Numbered from the stretch's first letter, positions 37,550-46,221 are shown. The stretch is 64,000 nt of DNA from Calothrix sp. NIES-4101 (GCA_004296455.1 AP018280.1:4092001-4156000); one strand, 5' to 3'. Made by a program: numbers and translations. The notes: generated by a model from the letters alone, not told the origin.

Positions 37550-37801
37550 ATGCAGGAGTTTAAAAGCCCAGTTAGTAGATTAGCACGTTTGTTTCAGAAA
37601 GGTCGAGATAACTGGAAAGAAAAAGCACTATTAAAACAAAAAAAGATTAGAGCCTTAGAAATCAAGGTTAGAGATCTATTAGATTCAAGAGAAGAATGGA
37701 AAAATCGCGCGTTGATGGCAGAGTCAAAACTAAAAGAGTTAAACATTGAAGGAGATTTAGACGAAAAAAAGAGGAAATTCAAGTCGAAGCAGAAATCATA
37801 G
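37550..37801 (+). CDS. Short coiled-coil protein of the insertion sequence, 83 aa
   Basis: Highly charged and helical throughout (WKEKALLKQKKIRALEIKVR, DLLDSREEWKNRALMAESKL), so a coiled coil is very likely. It precedes the transposase gene by 5 bp on the same strand and starts 82 bp from the left IS end. It probably serves as an accessory or regulatory protein of transposition; no homologue is recognised. Confidence 0.65.
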   Translation: MQEFKSPVSRLARLFQKGRDNWKEKALLKQKKIRALEIKVRDLLDSREEWKNRALMAESKLKELNIEGDLDEKKRKFKSKQKS

Positions 37802-37806
37802 AAGCT

Positions 37807-39108
37807 ATGGAATTAAATGTGAAGGGTCATCATTATGATGCCAAAATAATTCAGCAAGCACTCTTACTTTTAATTGAATGTGGTATCAGTTTTAGAGGAG
37901 TAGAAAAAGTATTTGAGTTGTTTAATAATTATGAAGAGCAGGCAACTCCAAGTTTCAGTTGTGTGAGAAAGTGGTTGGCTCGGATTGGAATATATGAATT
38001 GACAAAAGAGAAAGAATATCGTGATGATTGGATATTTATTGTCGATTTGACATTAGAATTAGGGAAACAAAAAGCGTTGGTAATTTTAGGCGTTTCACAG
38101 CAGCATATTGAAGAAAATGTGATGAAGCAGAAAAGAGGGTTGGCGCATGAAGACGTGAAAATTTTCGGATTAGAAATTATGGATTCTACGAAAGGAGAGA
38201 TTATAGAATCAAAACTAGAAAAAATCAGTCAAAAAGTCGGCGTACCAGTACAAATAGTAGCGGACAATGGTAGCGACCTAGCTCGTGGAATCAAGCTATA
38301 CCAGCAAAATCACCCAGATATTATCTATACCCATGATGTGACTCATGCAATGGCTTTACTTTTAAAATACCAGCTAGATTCGGATGAGAGATATCAGTCA
38401 TTTATTCAAAAATGTAATATCAGCAGACAAAAATTACAACAAACAGATTTATCATTTTTATCTCCTCCAACACAACGTTCTCAATGTCGTTTTTTTAATG
38501 TAGAAAGGTTGACAAATTGGGGGATTAAATTACTAAATTCTTCTCCAGACACTTTAATTAAATTAATGCCAGATTCTGACCCTTCGCTGATTACTCAGAA
38601 AATAGTAGATAAATTGGGATGGTTAGTTGACTACGAATCAGACCTAATTCAATGGAACCAAATGGTGTCACTCACACGAGGTGTTGAAACTCAACTCAAA
38701 CAATCAGGAATTAGTCATAAAACTCTCGATTTTTTTGAACAAAATAAAGTTATATTTGATGATAATTCTCTCCAGAAACTTCAACAAAGTATTTTGGGTT
38801 ATTTGTCTGTTCAATGCCGAAAAATTAAAAACCAATCTACTTTTTTAGCTACTTCTGATGTGATTGAGTCATTGTTTGGAAAATATAAGCAATTTTCCGC
38901 GCGCTGTCCATTTAAAGAAATGGGTCAGATGCTGCTAACCATCTGTTTATCTACTATGAATCTGACGACAGCTTTGATTAAAAACGCACTTGAAACAATT
39001 AGTTTTTCAGACGTTGAAGCATGGCTATCTGAAGTTTTTGGTCAATCCACACTATCAAAACGAAAAACGTTGTTTTCAGGGGATTGTGACGACATTAAAA
39101 GTGCATGA
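37807..39108 (+). CDS. DDE-type transposase, 433 aa, family not identified
   Basis: The putative catalytic acids are spaced as in DDE enzymes: Asp in WIFIVDLTLELGKQKALVIL (~77), Asp in VQIVADNGSDLARGIKLYQQ (~156-161) and Glu in ATSDVIESLFGKYKQFSARC (~355). HDVTHAMALLLKYQL follows the second Asp. The N-terminal ~60 residues are helical (ECGISFRGVEKVFELFNNY) and could bind the IS ends. The frame is intact and ends 38 bp before the right inverted repeat, so the element may still be mobile. It lies inside a hupL excision element, so it is removed with it in heterocysts. Confidence 0.75.
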   Translation: MELNVKGHHYDAKIIQQALLLLIECGISFRGVEKVFELFNNYEEQATPSFSCVRKWLARIGIYELTKEKEYRDDWIFIVDLTLELGKQKALVILGVSQQHIEENVMKQKRGLAHEDVKIFGLEIMDSTKGEIIESKLEKISQKVGVPVQIVADNGSDLARGIKLYQQNHPDIIYTHDVTHAMALLLKYQLDSDERYQSFIQKCNISRQKLQQTDLSFLSPPTQRSQCRFFNVERLTNWGIKLLNSSPDTLIKLMPDSDPSLITQKIVDKLGWLVDYESDLIQWNQMVSLTRGVETQLKQSGISHKTLDFFEQNKVIFDDNSLQKLQQSILGYLSVQCRKIKNQSTFLATSDVIESLFGKYKQFSARCPFKEMGQMLLTICLSTMNLTTALIKNALETISFSDVEAWLSEVFGQSTLSKRKTLFSGDCDDIKSA

Positions 39109-39377
39109 ACTTTTACCATGTCAAAAGGCACAGAGTCAACAGCCTAGGCACTAGCTCCACCTGTAAAGTAGATGCAGCCTGAACCCTGGGCTTCTCTACC
39201 TAAGACTTGCATCAGACGTTCTAACTTCTGAGTATCAATATTTGCACGCATATTTTTGCCGTATCACCTGCCTCAAGTGGCGGGTTGGATTGTGCGATTT
39301 TGTAGTAGATTACAAGTTGATGCAATTCCTATTTTACCCTGAGTAGTGTAAGTGGCAATCATACTAACTCGATATTA

Positions 39378-39406
39378 GCGATCGCGCAGCGTGCCGGAGG
39401 CATCGC
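39378..39406. repeat. HIP1-containing palindromic repeat, variant copy
   Basis: GCGATCGCGCAGCGTGCCGG followed by AGGCATCGC; same architecture as the units at 2281 and 13386 with a different loop. It lies between the IS-split gene and the TPR gene. Confidence 0.65.
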
Positions 39407-39489
39407 TTTTCTCAAAGATGTTTAACGGTCGTCTCTTCAAAAGAGTCGCACCCAATTTATTATTAATCTTAAAATTAAGACCCCCAAAC

Positions 39490-40182
39490 TTACTGTTTCT
39501 CATTAATTAAGTCAAGTATCTCTTTGTACTCAGTAACTTGTCCTTGATTAAAAAGCAGCCCAGCAGCTTTTTGAAGATCCTCTGTCGCGCCTAGCTTATC
39601 TCCCATTTTCATACGCAGAAAACCTCTAAACTTGTAAGCTTTCCCATAGTCAGGTTTGAGACGAATTGCTTGATTGTAATCTTGAAGTGCCTCCTCATAT
39701 TTAGCTAAACCTTCATAAGCTAAACCTCTAAAAGCATATGCTGCAATGTACTGCGAGTTCAGCGCAATGGCACGACCTAAAACTCTCACTCCATACTCAT
39801 ATTTGTTTACTTGAACATAAGCACATCCAAGCTGGAAATGACCTTGAGCTATTGAAGAGTCAATAAGTATTACTTTTTTGTAGTCTTCAATGGCTCCTTT
39901 GATATCTCCGAGCGCTTCACGAGAAATACCTCTGTTACTGTAAAGTGCAGCCTCATTATGAGAGTAGTGAAGAGCCTGATTATAGTCTTCAAGCGCTTTC
40001 TTGTGTTCTCCTATACGAGCAAATGCGAGACCCCTGTTTCCATAAGAGATAGGATCATTTGGATTGAGAGACAATACTTTATTGTATGCTTCAATTGCAC
40101 CCTTGAAGTCTCCTTGATGTAATTTGCGATCTCCTTGCTTAGATGAAAAATTTCCAGCAAACAAATCAAATATCTCCCTCAT
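39490..40182 (-). CDS. TPR protein of the hupL element, 230 aa
   Basis: At least five consecutive 34-residue tetratricopeptide repeats: FKGAIEAYNKVLSLNPNDPI, HKKALEDYNQALHYSHNEAA, IKGAIEDYKKVILIDSSIAQ, YEYGVRVLGRAIALNSQYIA, YEEALQDYNQAIRLKPDYGK. There is no signal peptide. TPR proteins bind partner proteins; its role within an excision element is unknown. The gene is 210 bp downstream of xisC on the same strand and could be transcribed with it, though the gap is large. Confidence 0.85.
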   Translation of the reverse strand: MREIFDLFAGNFSSKQGDRKLHQGDFKGAIEAYNKVLSLNPNDPISYGNRGLAFARIGEHKKALEDYNQALHYSHNEAALYSNRGISREALGDIKGAIEDYKKVILIDSSIAQGHFQLGCAYVQVNKYEYGVRVLGRAIALNSQYIAAYAFRGLAYEGLAKYEEALQDYNQAIRLKPDYGKAYKFRGFLRMKMGDKLGATEDLQKAAGLLFNQGQVTEYKEILDLINEKQ

Positions 40183-40392
40183 AACTAGTTTTTCCTATTA
40201 ACTTCTCTTCTATGTATAGGGTTCCCAAAATTAGAGGATGTTTAACATTTTTCTAACTCAGTACGCAATTACGTTTTAACAGTAACTTATAAGCAATGCT
40301 TCAACCAAGCGAAGCGAAGTAATCTAACTATTTATTATATGTAACAGTTACGTGTCATAAAACTAATGCATCCCGCTAGAGAAACAAGTATT

Positions 40393-41880
40393 TCAAGCAT
40401 TCTTCTGAAAATGCAATCTTTCCACTTCCAACTTTAACCTTTCATTCTCCATCCTGAGCGCCAATATTTCATTCTTCTGCAACTCAATTAAAGCCTTTTG
40501 ACTAATAGCTTCCCCAAAGGCTTTTTTCCGGTTCTCAATTCCAAACCATCTTTGATAGGTTTTGGTATGTTCATCAACAGTATGACCTAAATTGTCTGCT
40601 GCGGCTTTAATAGGTATTCCTTGAAGATGCGATCGAATCGCGCAAGCATGACGCAAATCATAGGGTTGAAACTCAATTCCAACTTTCCGAAACCATCTGG
40701 ATATATCTCTCCGCATCCAATTAATATTTTGCACAGATGCTATTTTCGCAACTTTTTTATCTAAAATTTTTAATGGTAAAGTATTTTTTAAATCAAATAA
40801 TTCTAACCATTCGGGAACAAAGGGAATAACTTCTCGATATCCAGTTTTGGTATCTTTATCGACTTTCCAAGTATTATCTAAATTTTGGGAAGATAGCCAC
40901 CAATTAATATCTGGTTGTACAAATAATTCCCTTGGTCTTAACCCAAAGGTTGCCAACATTCCATATATCCAACGCCACATTTCCCAGGTGTCAATCTCAT
41001 CGCTGATGTTTGTATTTTTGCGGTTGAGGGCAAATTTTTCAAATAGGGTAAATGAGTGAATTATTTTTTCGTCATCGGGAATTTCTCTATGGGCAGGGGT
41101 GACATTATCCCGTGTGACATCAAGTGTAAATCCCAACTGAAAGGTTTTAATAAAAACGGAAGATACCGCAATCAGTTCATTTTTTTTATTTCCCTGAAAT
41201 GAATTAATAATTTCCTCAAAGTTATTTTTTGTTGCCAAAGTGGTCAAAGGAAAGTTTCTTTTGATTACAGATATATAGTTAGCAAAAGTATTTTGACTGG
41301 TGATAGTCTGCTGACGGCTTTGATAATATTTTTCCGCAAATATATCTAACAATTCCCCAATAGTTTTTATCTCTTGTTTCTCTCTCGATTTAATTCCTAA
41401 ATACTTCTCATTCCACTCAAAAGTATGACGAGCAATTAATTTACCTAACTCGTAACTTTCCTCGATCGCAGTTTTGAGTCCTTCTAAATTTGCTGGTATC
41501 CCCAAGGATAAATCATACTGCTTTTTTTCCTTAACAGAGCAATCGCGATCGTCTGGCTTTAACGGTAGGGTAGCCCGCAATTGCAGGGAATTGCCAGTTT
41601 GTTTGATGCTAACTTTTACCCGATCTCTTTTTAAATTAGTATTTGCTTCGACTAACTTCTGCTCAAAAACTTCCTGATAGTGTAATTCCGTTGCTTTAAT
41701 TTTCGCCATTGTTCCCCTATAACTGCCGTCTGTGGTGTTTTGCGGCTCAAAGTCTGCAAAAATATCGGCGAATAAGTCGGTGATGTCTGCGTCGAACTCT
41801 GCATTGGTAAATGTGCGATCGCGACGACTACCTCTTGCGGAAGTATTGCAATCATCCTGGTTTTGATTTTGCCCGCTCAT
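40393..41880 (-). CDS. xisC: Tyrosine recombinase of the hupL element, XisC type
   Basis: 495 residues, similar in length to XisA/XisC. The C-terminal catalytic domain (residues ~300-470) has Arg in GLRPRELFV, then YDLRHACAIRSH with tyrosine in place of the usual first histidine (a YxxR variant known for XisA and XisC). NLGHTVDEHTKTYQRWFG follows with the catalytic Tyr. The N-terminal half would bind the att repeats; the C-terminal ~40 residues form a coiled coil. The gene starts 127 bp from the right att repeat, reading into the element. It should excise the hupL element during heterocyst differentiation. Confidence 0.93.
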   Translation of the reverse strand: MSGQNQNQDDCNTSARGSRRDRTFTNAEFDADITDLFADIFADFEPQNTTDGSYRGTMAKIKATELHYQEVFEQKLVEANTNLKRDRVKVSIKQTGNSLQLRATLPLKPDDRDCSVKEKKQYDLSLGIPANLEGLKTAIEESYELGKLIARHTFEWNEKYLGIKSREKQEIKTIGELLDIFAEKYYQSRQQTITSQNTFANYISVIKRNFPLTTLATKNNFEEIINSFQGNKKNELIAVSSVFIKTFQLGFTLDVTRDNVTPAHREIPDDEKIIHSFTLFEKFALNRKNTNISDEIDTWEMWRWIYGMLATFGLRPRELFVQPDINWWLSSQNLDNTWKVDKDTKTGYREVIPFVPEWLELFDLKNTLPLKILDKKVAKIASVQNINWMRRDISRWFRKVGIEFQPYDLRHACAIRSHLQGIPIKAAADNLGHTVDEHTKTYQRWFGIENRKKAFGEAISQKALIELQKNEILALRMENERLKLEVERLHFQKNA

Positions 41881-42006
41881 TCCCTAAATCTTCCCTAATT
41901 TATAAGCTGGAATGGTGAAAATAAAATGTTAGTGTGAAACCTAAAGCTATTGAAATTAAGTTATTCGCTAACAAATTTGCAACATTAACTAGAATATCAC
42001 TAGTTG

Positions 42007-42023
42007 CCACAGCAGTTATATGG
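42007..42023 (+). repeat. Right att repeat of the hupL element
   Basis: CCACAGCAGTTATATGG, identical to 36238-36254 over 17 bp; both outer flanking bases differ, so 17 bp is the full length of the identity. Confidence 0.95.
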
Positions 42024-43108
42024 TGCCAGGTGGTGTCATGTGTGCCCCCACTTTGACTGATGTGACTCGCGCTTGGTCAATTTTGGAATATTTCCGCCGC
42101 AATTGGATCGAATCAGTTTGGTTGGGCTGTTCTTTGGAACGATATGAAGAAATTCGTACCTACGATGACTTCATGGCTTGGCTCAATGAAAAGCCCGAAC
42201 ATTGGAATTCTGATTTGGGAATTTATTGGCGGATGGGTTTGGATATTGGACTCGATAAGTTTGGTGCGGGTGTTGGTAAGTATGTCACTTGGGGATATTT
42301 ACCCCACGAAACTAAATATCAAAAACCCACTATTGCCGGACGCAATGCGGCGATGATTATGAAGAGTGGTGTGTATGATAGTTTTACCGATACTCACGCG
42401 GCAATGGACGAAGGATTTGTCCGTGAGAACATGACCCACTCGTGGTACGAAGAAAGCGAAACCGATATTCACCCACGCGATCGCACAACCAAACCTAGCC
42501 CCAACAATAAAAAAGACTTCAATAATGCCTATTCCTGGTCAACAGCAGTATTGCACCAAAACTTAGGCAGACTCGAAGCAGGTCCCCTTGCCCGTCAACT
42601 TGTCGCTGGGGGTACACATGGGGAAGGTTGGCAACACCAGGATGGTTTTATCCTTGATGCCTTCAAAAAATTAGGTGGTGCCAGTGTTCACCTGCGACAG
42701 TTAGCACGAATGCATGAAATTGTCAAGTTGTATCGTCAAGCTGAACATTGTCTGCGGGAATTTCGCCTCAATGAAGATTGGTACATCAAACCTGAAGAAC
42801 AAGATGGACAAGGATGGGGTGCAACGGAAGCCGCAAGGGGAGCGCTGTGCCACTGGATTAATGTTCAAGGTGGCAAAATTAAAAATTACCAGATTATTAC
42901 ACCAGGTAATTGGAATATTGGCCCTCGTGATAGCCAGGGTATACGGGGACCAATTGAAGAAGCCCTGATTGGTACACCCATTGAAAACCCTCGTGATCCT
43001 GTCGAAGTTGGACATGTGGCACGTTCTTTCGATTCTTGCTTGGTTTGTACCGTTCATGCCCACGATGCCAAAACAGGAGAAGAATTAGCTCGTTTTAGAA
43101 CTGCATAA
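42024..43108 (+). CDS. hupL: Uptake hydrogenase large subunit, 3' part (interrupted)
   Basis: The last 361 codons of hupL, beginning mid-codon after the att repeat (VPGGVMCAPTLTDVTRAWS). The C-terminal nickel-ligand motif is FDSCLVCTVHAHDAKTGEEL, with the two cysteines of the second CxxC. The tail after the His (AHDAKTGEELARFRTA) is expected to be removed by the protease HupW once nickel is inserted. Intact HupL oxidises H2 made by nitrogenase. Several small genes and hupW follow on the same strand. Confidence 0.97.
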
Positions 43109-43149
43109 CCGAACTTTTTTCATCTTGTTCTCTCTTGTCTCCTTCCTTG

Positions 43150-43173
43150 ATTCCCAGTCTCAAAGCTGGGAAT
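43150..43173 (+). other. Hairpin downstream of hupL
   Basis: ATTCCCAG and CTGGGAAT flank an 8-base loop. The lack of a U-run argues against a classical terminator; it may protect the 3' end of the hup transcript. Confidence 0.5.
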
Positions 43174-43358
43174 ATATACCTTCCTTTTGAAAATTAAATA
43201 TAGACACTAATAATTAGTAGCAAAATGTACGATTTAGTTTTACAAGAAGAGTTAGTCTTGAGCCATTACACGCTACACAAAAATTAAAAAGACGTATCTA
43301 CTATTTATTAAAAAAATAAATTTACCAATAGCCATCTTATTCAGAGGAGTCACAGTAA

Positions 43359-43685
43359 ATGCATTCTATTCATAATGAGACATTTCCCGTACATATCACA
43401 GTTCAAATTAGAAAAAATATTTACTCAGCAGAATTGTATTTTGATGAAAAAGCTCATATTTCCTACTATCATGATGTCAGTGAAGCCGAAGATTACTATA
43501 TTAAATCCCTACTGGCAGAAGTCACACCAAAATATAAACATAAAGGGAAATACTTTTTACTTCTTGACCTACGCAATGTACCCAAAGTGGGAATGGTCAT
43601 TTTACCTCTTGACAAAATAAACGAATTATACACATTTGCTAAAAATACAGAAAATGAAAGCTTTATGGCTAATACTAGTATCTGA
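43359..43685 (+). CDS. Hypothetical protein, 108 aa, downstream of hupL
   Basis: ATG 43359 is preceded by GAGGAG. The protein is a small alpha/beta type with VHITVQIRKNIYSAELYFDE, SEAEDYYIKSLLAEVTP and YFLLLDLRNVPKVGMVILPL. No domain name is recognised. It lies 250 bp after hupL on the same strand and before another unknown small gene and hupW, so a role linked to uptake hydrogenase expression or maturation is possible but unproven. Confidence 0.6.
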   Translation: MHSIHNETFPVHITVQIRKNIYSAELYFDEKAHISYYHDVSEAEDYYIKSLLAEVTPKYKHKGKYFLLLDLRNVPKVGMVILPLDKINELYTFAKNTENESFMANTSI

Positions 43686-43873
43686 AAGCATCCTCTCATC
43701 AGTCAATTGTCATTATTTACAAATTACTTATCATCAGTGATAACTTATTTCTCCTCAGCAATTAAAAGCAAAAATGATGAGGAATAATTAGTAAATTTGC
43801 ACATCAAAATGGCAGATGCAATCAAACTGTTGAATTAATTACACTTATCTCATTAAATTAGTAGGAACAACTC

Positions 43874-44302
43874 GTGTCTGAATTAGAATTACATCAATAT
43901 CTTCCACGTCTTTCTGAAGAAGCTTTAAAAGAATTTACACAATGGTGTGTCATAGATCAAGCAACTGAAGCGGGCTTTGAATTAATCGTCGATGAAAGTA
44001 GATTAACTAACTTAGCACCAGCCTATTATATCGAAGAACTAGTTGACCAATTTGTCAAAGCAACCAGAAATACAATTGCAGGTGGAATGGCGGTACTAGC
44101 TGCGGGAAAACAAGCCGATAGTCATGCTTTGAAAGGAATACCAATTGTAGTAGATTTTATCTCGCTGTATGTCAAATACCTAGTTCCTAAAGGTGAGAAA
44201 AATATGTTACCCGCAGATGAAAAACTAGCTCTAGCTGGACAAGAACAGTTTGATAAATTATGTGAGATTGCCAAAAAATTTGGTGTTGATTTAAAGGCGT
44301 AG
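43874..44302 (+). CDS. Conserved hypothetical protein, 142 aa, in hup region
   Basis: The start is a GTG at 43874 (reads MSELELHQYLPRLSEE). It is a soluble, mostly helical protein with EFTQWCVIDQATEAGFELIV, YYIEELVDQFVKATRNTIAG and GIPIVVDFISLYVKYLVPKG. The family is not recognised. Position between hupL and hupW, on the same strand, suggests an association with hydrogenase; no cysteine pair or metal site is visible. Confidence 0.65.
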   Translation: MSELELHQYLPRLSEEALKEFTQWCVIDQATEAGFELIVDESRLTNLAPAYYIEELVDQFVKATRNTIAGGMAVLAAGKQADSHALKGIPIVVDFISLYVKYLVPKGEKNMLPADEKLALAGQEQFDKLCEIAKKFGVDLKA

Positions 44303-44513
44303 AAAGGCAGAGATGGGAGTTGCGATTTTTACTTATTCGTAGAAAATTATATCTTGAAGATGCGATCGCAATTTCCCCGAATATTTTCCCAGAATATTTC
44401 TGAGAACAGCTTACGTCTTTAGTATGAATCTCTCCTCCTTCGTCAATTCTGCTACCCAATTAGTAACCAAATTACCCATGCTTATGATAGGATTCCCAGA
44501 CAACCATTGAGGG

Positions 44514-45185
44514 ATGGGGGCAATAATGGCGCTAGTGTGGTTAATTAGACATGGTGAAAGTGAAGCAAATGCTGGTTTTCCAACCGATGAACAAACAAAT
44601 ATTCAAATAACTGAGAAAGGACATCAGCAAGCCAAGCAAGTAGCCTCATTTTTCTCACAACAACCTTCATTAATAGTTACTTCACCGTTTGTGCGGACTA
44701 AACAAACTGCTCAAGCAACCATCGACAGATTTTCTTCAGTTGCACAAGCAGAATGGCAAGTTCAGGAATTTAATTATTTAGCAACAGCGCGACGTAAAAA
44801 CACGACGTTAGCTGAAAGAAAACCAATGGCAGAGGAATATTGGCAACGAAATGACCCTTTTTATGTCGATGGAGAGGGAGCAGAATCGTTTGCCGAAATG
44901 ATGAGTCGAGTACATAGCTTGCAGAGGCAAATTAAAGATTTGCAGGAAGAATTTGTGGCTATATTTACTCATGGGATGTTTATGCGAGCATTTTTATGGT
45001 CGCTAATTTTTAATTCGGTTGAAGCGACACCTGAAACTATGTATCAAGTTCGAGTCTCCCTAGATTTTTTTAATATTCCGAACGGTGCAATTTTAAAATT
45101 AAAAACACAGGAAAGGAATATTTGGCTAGGTGGAGTATTAACCACACATTTATTTGATTTAACTGCTTTAAATAATGCGGATTAA
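44514..45185 (+). CDS. Histidine phosphatase (phosphoglycerate-mutase-like)
   Basis: 223 residues, or 219 from the ATG at 44526. The RHG motif at the N-terminus (LVWLIRHGESEANAG) supplies the phospho-accepting histidine. TSPFVRTKQTAQATIDRF and the second catalytic His in FVAIFTHGMFMRAFLW complete the site. Members act as phosphatases on small molecules or proteins. It is separated from hupW by 8 bp, on the same strand, so it is very likely co-transcribed with it. Confidence 0.85.
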   Translation: MGAIMALVWLIRHGESEANAGFPTDEQTNIQITEKGHQQAKQVASFFSQQPSLIVTSPFVRTKQTAQATIDRFSSVAQAEWQVQEFNYLATARRKNTTLAERKPMAEEYWQRNDPFYVDGEGAESFAEMMSRVHSLQRQIKDLQEEFVAIFTHGMFMRAFLWSLIFNSVEATPETMYQVRVSLDFFNIPNGAILKLKTQERNIWLGGVLTTHLFDLTALNNAD

Positions 45186-45193
45186 GCCTCTTC

Positions 45194-45658
45194 ATGTTAA
45201 CAATTATTGGTTGCGGAAATTTGAACCGCAGCGATGATGGAGTCGGTGTCATTATCGCTCAACGTCTCCAGCAATATTTAACGCAAAACCCCCATCCTCA
45301 CGTCTCGGTTTATGACTGCGGTACATCTGGGATGGAGGTAATGTTTCAAGCGCGTGGTAGCCGAAGATTAATTATTATTGATGCCAGTTCAACAGGTTCG
45401 GAACCGGGGATAGTATACACAGTGCCCGGTGAAGAATTGGAAACTCTACCCGAGCCGAGTTATAGTTTGCATGATTTTCGCTGGGATAATGCGATCGCAT
45501 CTGGTAGAAAAATATTTCAGCAGAATTTTCCCCGAGATGTAACAGTATATTTAATTGAAGCTGCAAACCTTGGTTTTGGTTGGGAATTAACCCCTGCTGT
45601 ACAAAATGCAGCAAATTTTGTATTTGCAGAAATAGTTAAAGTGATGAGTAAGGAGTAA
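45194..45658 (+). CDS. hupW: Uptake hydrogenase maturation protease
   Basis: 154 residues, the normal size for HupW/HycI-type endopeptidases. The nickel-sensing residues are visible: Asp in LNRSDDGVGVIIAQRL, Asp in IIIDASSTGSEPG and His in SLHDFRWDNA. The start MLTIIGCGNLNRSDDG is characteristic. It cleaves the C-terminal peptide from HupL after nickel insertion, completing the active site. The gene lies 2.1 kb downstream of hupL and 8 bp after the phosphatase gene. Confidence 0.93.
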   Translation: MLTIIGCGNLNRSDDGVGVIIAQRLQQYLTQNPHPHVSVYDCGTSGMEVMFQARGSRRLIIIDASSTGSEPGIVYTVPGEELETLPEPSYSLHDFRWDNAIASGRKIFQQNFPRDVTVYLIEAANLGFGWELTPAVQNAANFVFAEIVKVMSKE

Positions 45659-45659
45659 T

Positions 45660-45755
45660 GAATTGAGAATTAGGGATTAGGGATTATAAATTAGGAATTA
45701 GGAATTAGGAATCAAGAGTTAAAAAGTTAAGAGTTAATAATTAGGAGTTATAAAG
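45660..45755. repeat. AT-rich short tandem-like repeat block
   Basis: Degenerate repeats of GAATTAGG/GGATTAGG and AGAGTTAA words directly after hupW. Similar low-complexity blocks occur at 33960-34080, 51527-51660 and 57400-57460, as is common in Nostocales intergenic DNA. Confidence 0.6.
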
Positions 45756-45843
45756 AAATCTTTGCCTAGTAGTGATAATAGCGCTGATAACAATGAAATA
45801 ACACCTATTATTTTGCTCTTTTCCTCTTAACCTTTTTCCCTTT

Positions 45844-46221
45844 CTAAGCACCTTCTTGATGCTCTCTATAAACTCCTAATTCATCAACACGCATTTCAAA
45901 CGGGATACCTTGTGCTTCTGGTGGATAGACGCGAATTTTGGCGCTAGTAACAACTTGTTTGAGCAATTTTGCCATTGGTACCATCTTACGCAAAACTTGC
46001 CAGTTAATCATTTCATCGCGACATTCGATCGCCAAAGTTAATGTACCATTGATAGTTGTGACATACCAACGACATTCAGAGAGTAAATCTTGAATTGTGC
46101 GATCGCATCCATTATAAAAGTATTTACTGATTGAATACTCCAGTTGTTGCCGCAGAATAATATCTGCTGATGTTAATTGCACTGGATGTGAATCTTCCTC
46201 GTTAAAGAAGTACTTTGCCAT
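45844..46221 (-). CDS. Conserved hypothetical protein, 125 aa
   Basis: Small soluble protein with MAKYFFNEEDSHPVQLTSAD, RTIQDLLSECRWYVTTINGT, LTLAIECRDEMINWQVLRK and PPEAQGIPFEMRVDEL. The regular mix of helix and strand and the well-formed start suggest a genuine gene, but the family is not recognised. It is convergent with hupW, separated by the repeat block, with a long empty region upstream. Confidence 0.65.
   Translation of the reverse strand: MAKYFFNEEDSHPVQLTSADIILRQQLEYSISKYFYNGCDRTIQDLLSECRWYVTTINGTLTLAIECRDEMINWQVLRKMVPMAKLLKQVVTSAKIRVYPPEAQGIPFEMRVDELGVYREHQEGA

Larger units (their letters stand above)
37468..39146 (+). mobile_element. Insertion sequence, 1,679 bp, inside hupL element
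   Basis: Terminal inverted repeats start TAGGCTGTTGACTTTGT at 37468 and TAGGCTGTTGACTCTGT (reverse strand) at 39146. A 9-bp target duplication GGCACTAGC lies at 37459-37467 and 39147-39155. It carries two genes: a short coiled-coil protein and a DDE-type transposase. I do not know the IS family name. The insertion split the nucleotidyltransferase gene. Confidence 0.92.
37012..39251 (-). pseudogene. Nucleotidyltransferase-like gene (DUF6036 type) split by an IS
   Basis: The 5' part is 39147-39251 (ATG at 39251; MRANIDTQKLERLMQVLGRE, GSGCIYFTGGASA) and the 3' part is 37012-37458 (LLIGWRNSTVDVDIRLDPEP, FLPPLPGWRDRSVFI, GHISFYHYDFTAQALAKLSR, GFDRDIKDIEAM). Removing the insertion sequence and one target repeat gives a continuous 183-residue protein. 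GGASA...STVDVDI is the nucleotidyltransferase core (a GG/GS motif followed by DxD) shared with AbiEii/MNT-type proteins of toxin-antitoxin and abortive infection modules. The call to that class is inference. It overlaps the 104-residue partner gene by 4 bp. Confidence 0.85.
36255..42023. mobile_element. hupL excision element, 5,769 bp
   Basis: DNA between the two 17-bp repeats, plus one repeat copy. It holds (left to right) a two-gene module on the minus strand, an insertion sequence inside that module, a TPR gene and xisC. Site-specific recombination between the repeats by XisC during heterocyst differentiation deletes a circle of 5,769 bp and restores hupL. The PCC 7120 counterpart is about 10.5 kb, so this is a compact relative with the same target site and a related recombinase but different cargo. 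Confidence 0.95.

Noticed and set aside
37520-39094. TGTCGT/ACGACA as IS ends around the DDE transposase
   Set aside because: The match is only six bases and cuts into the transposase frame; the TAGGCTGTTGACT ends with a 9-bp duplication explain the element better.
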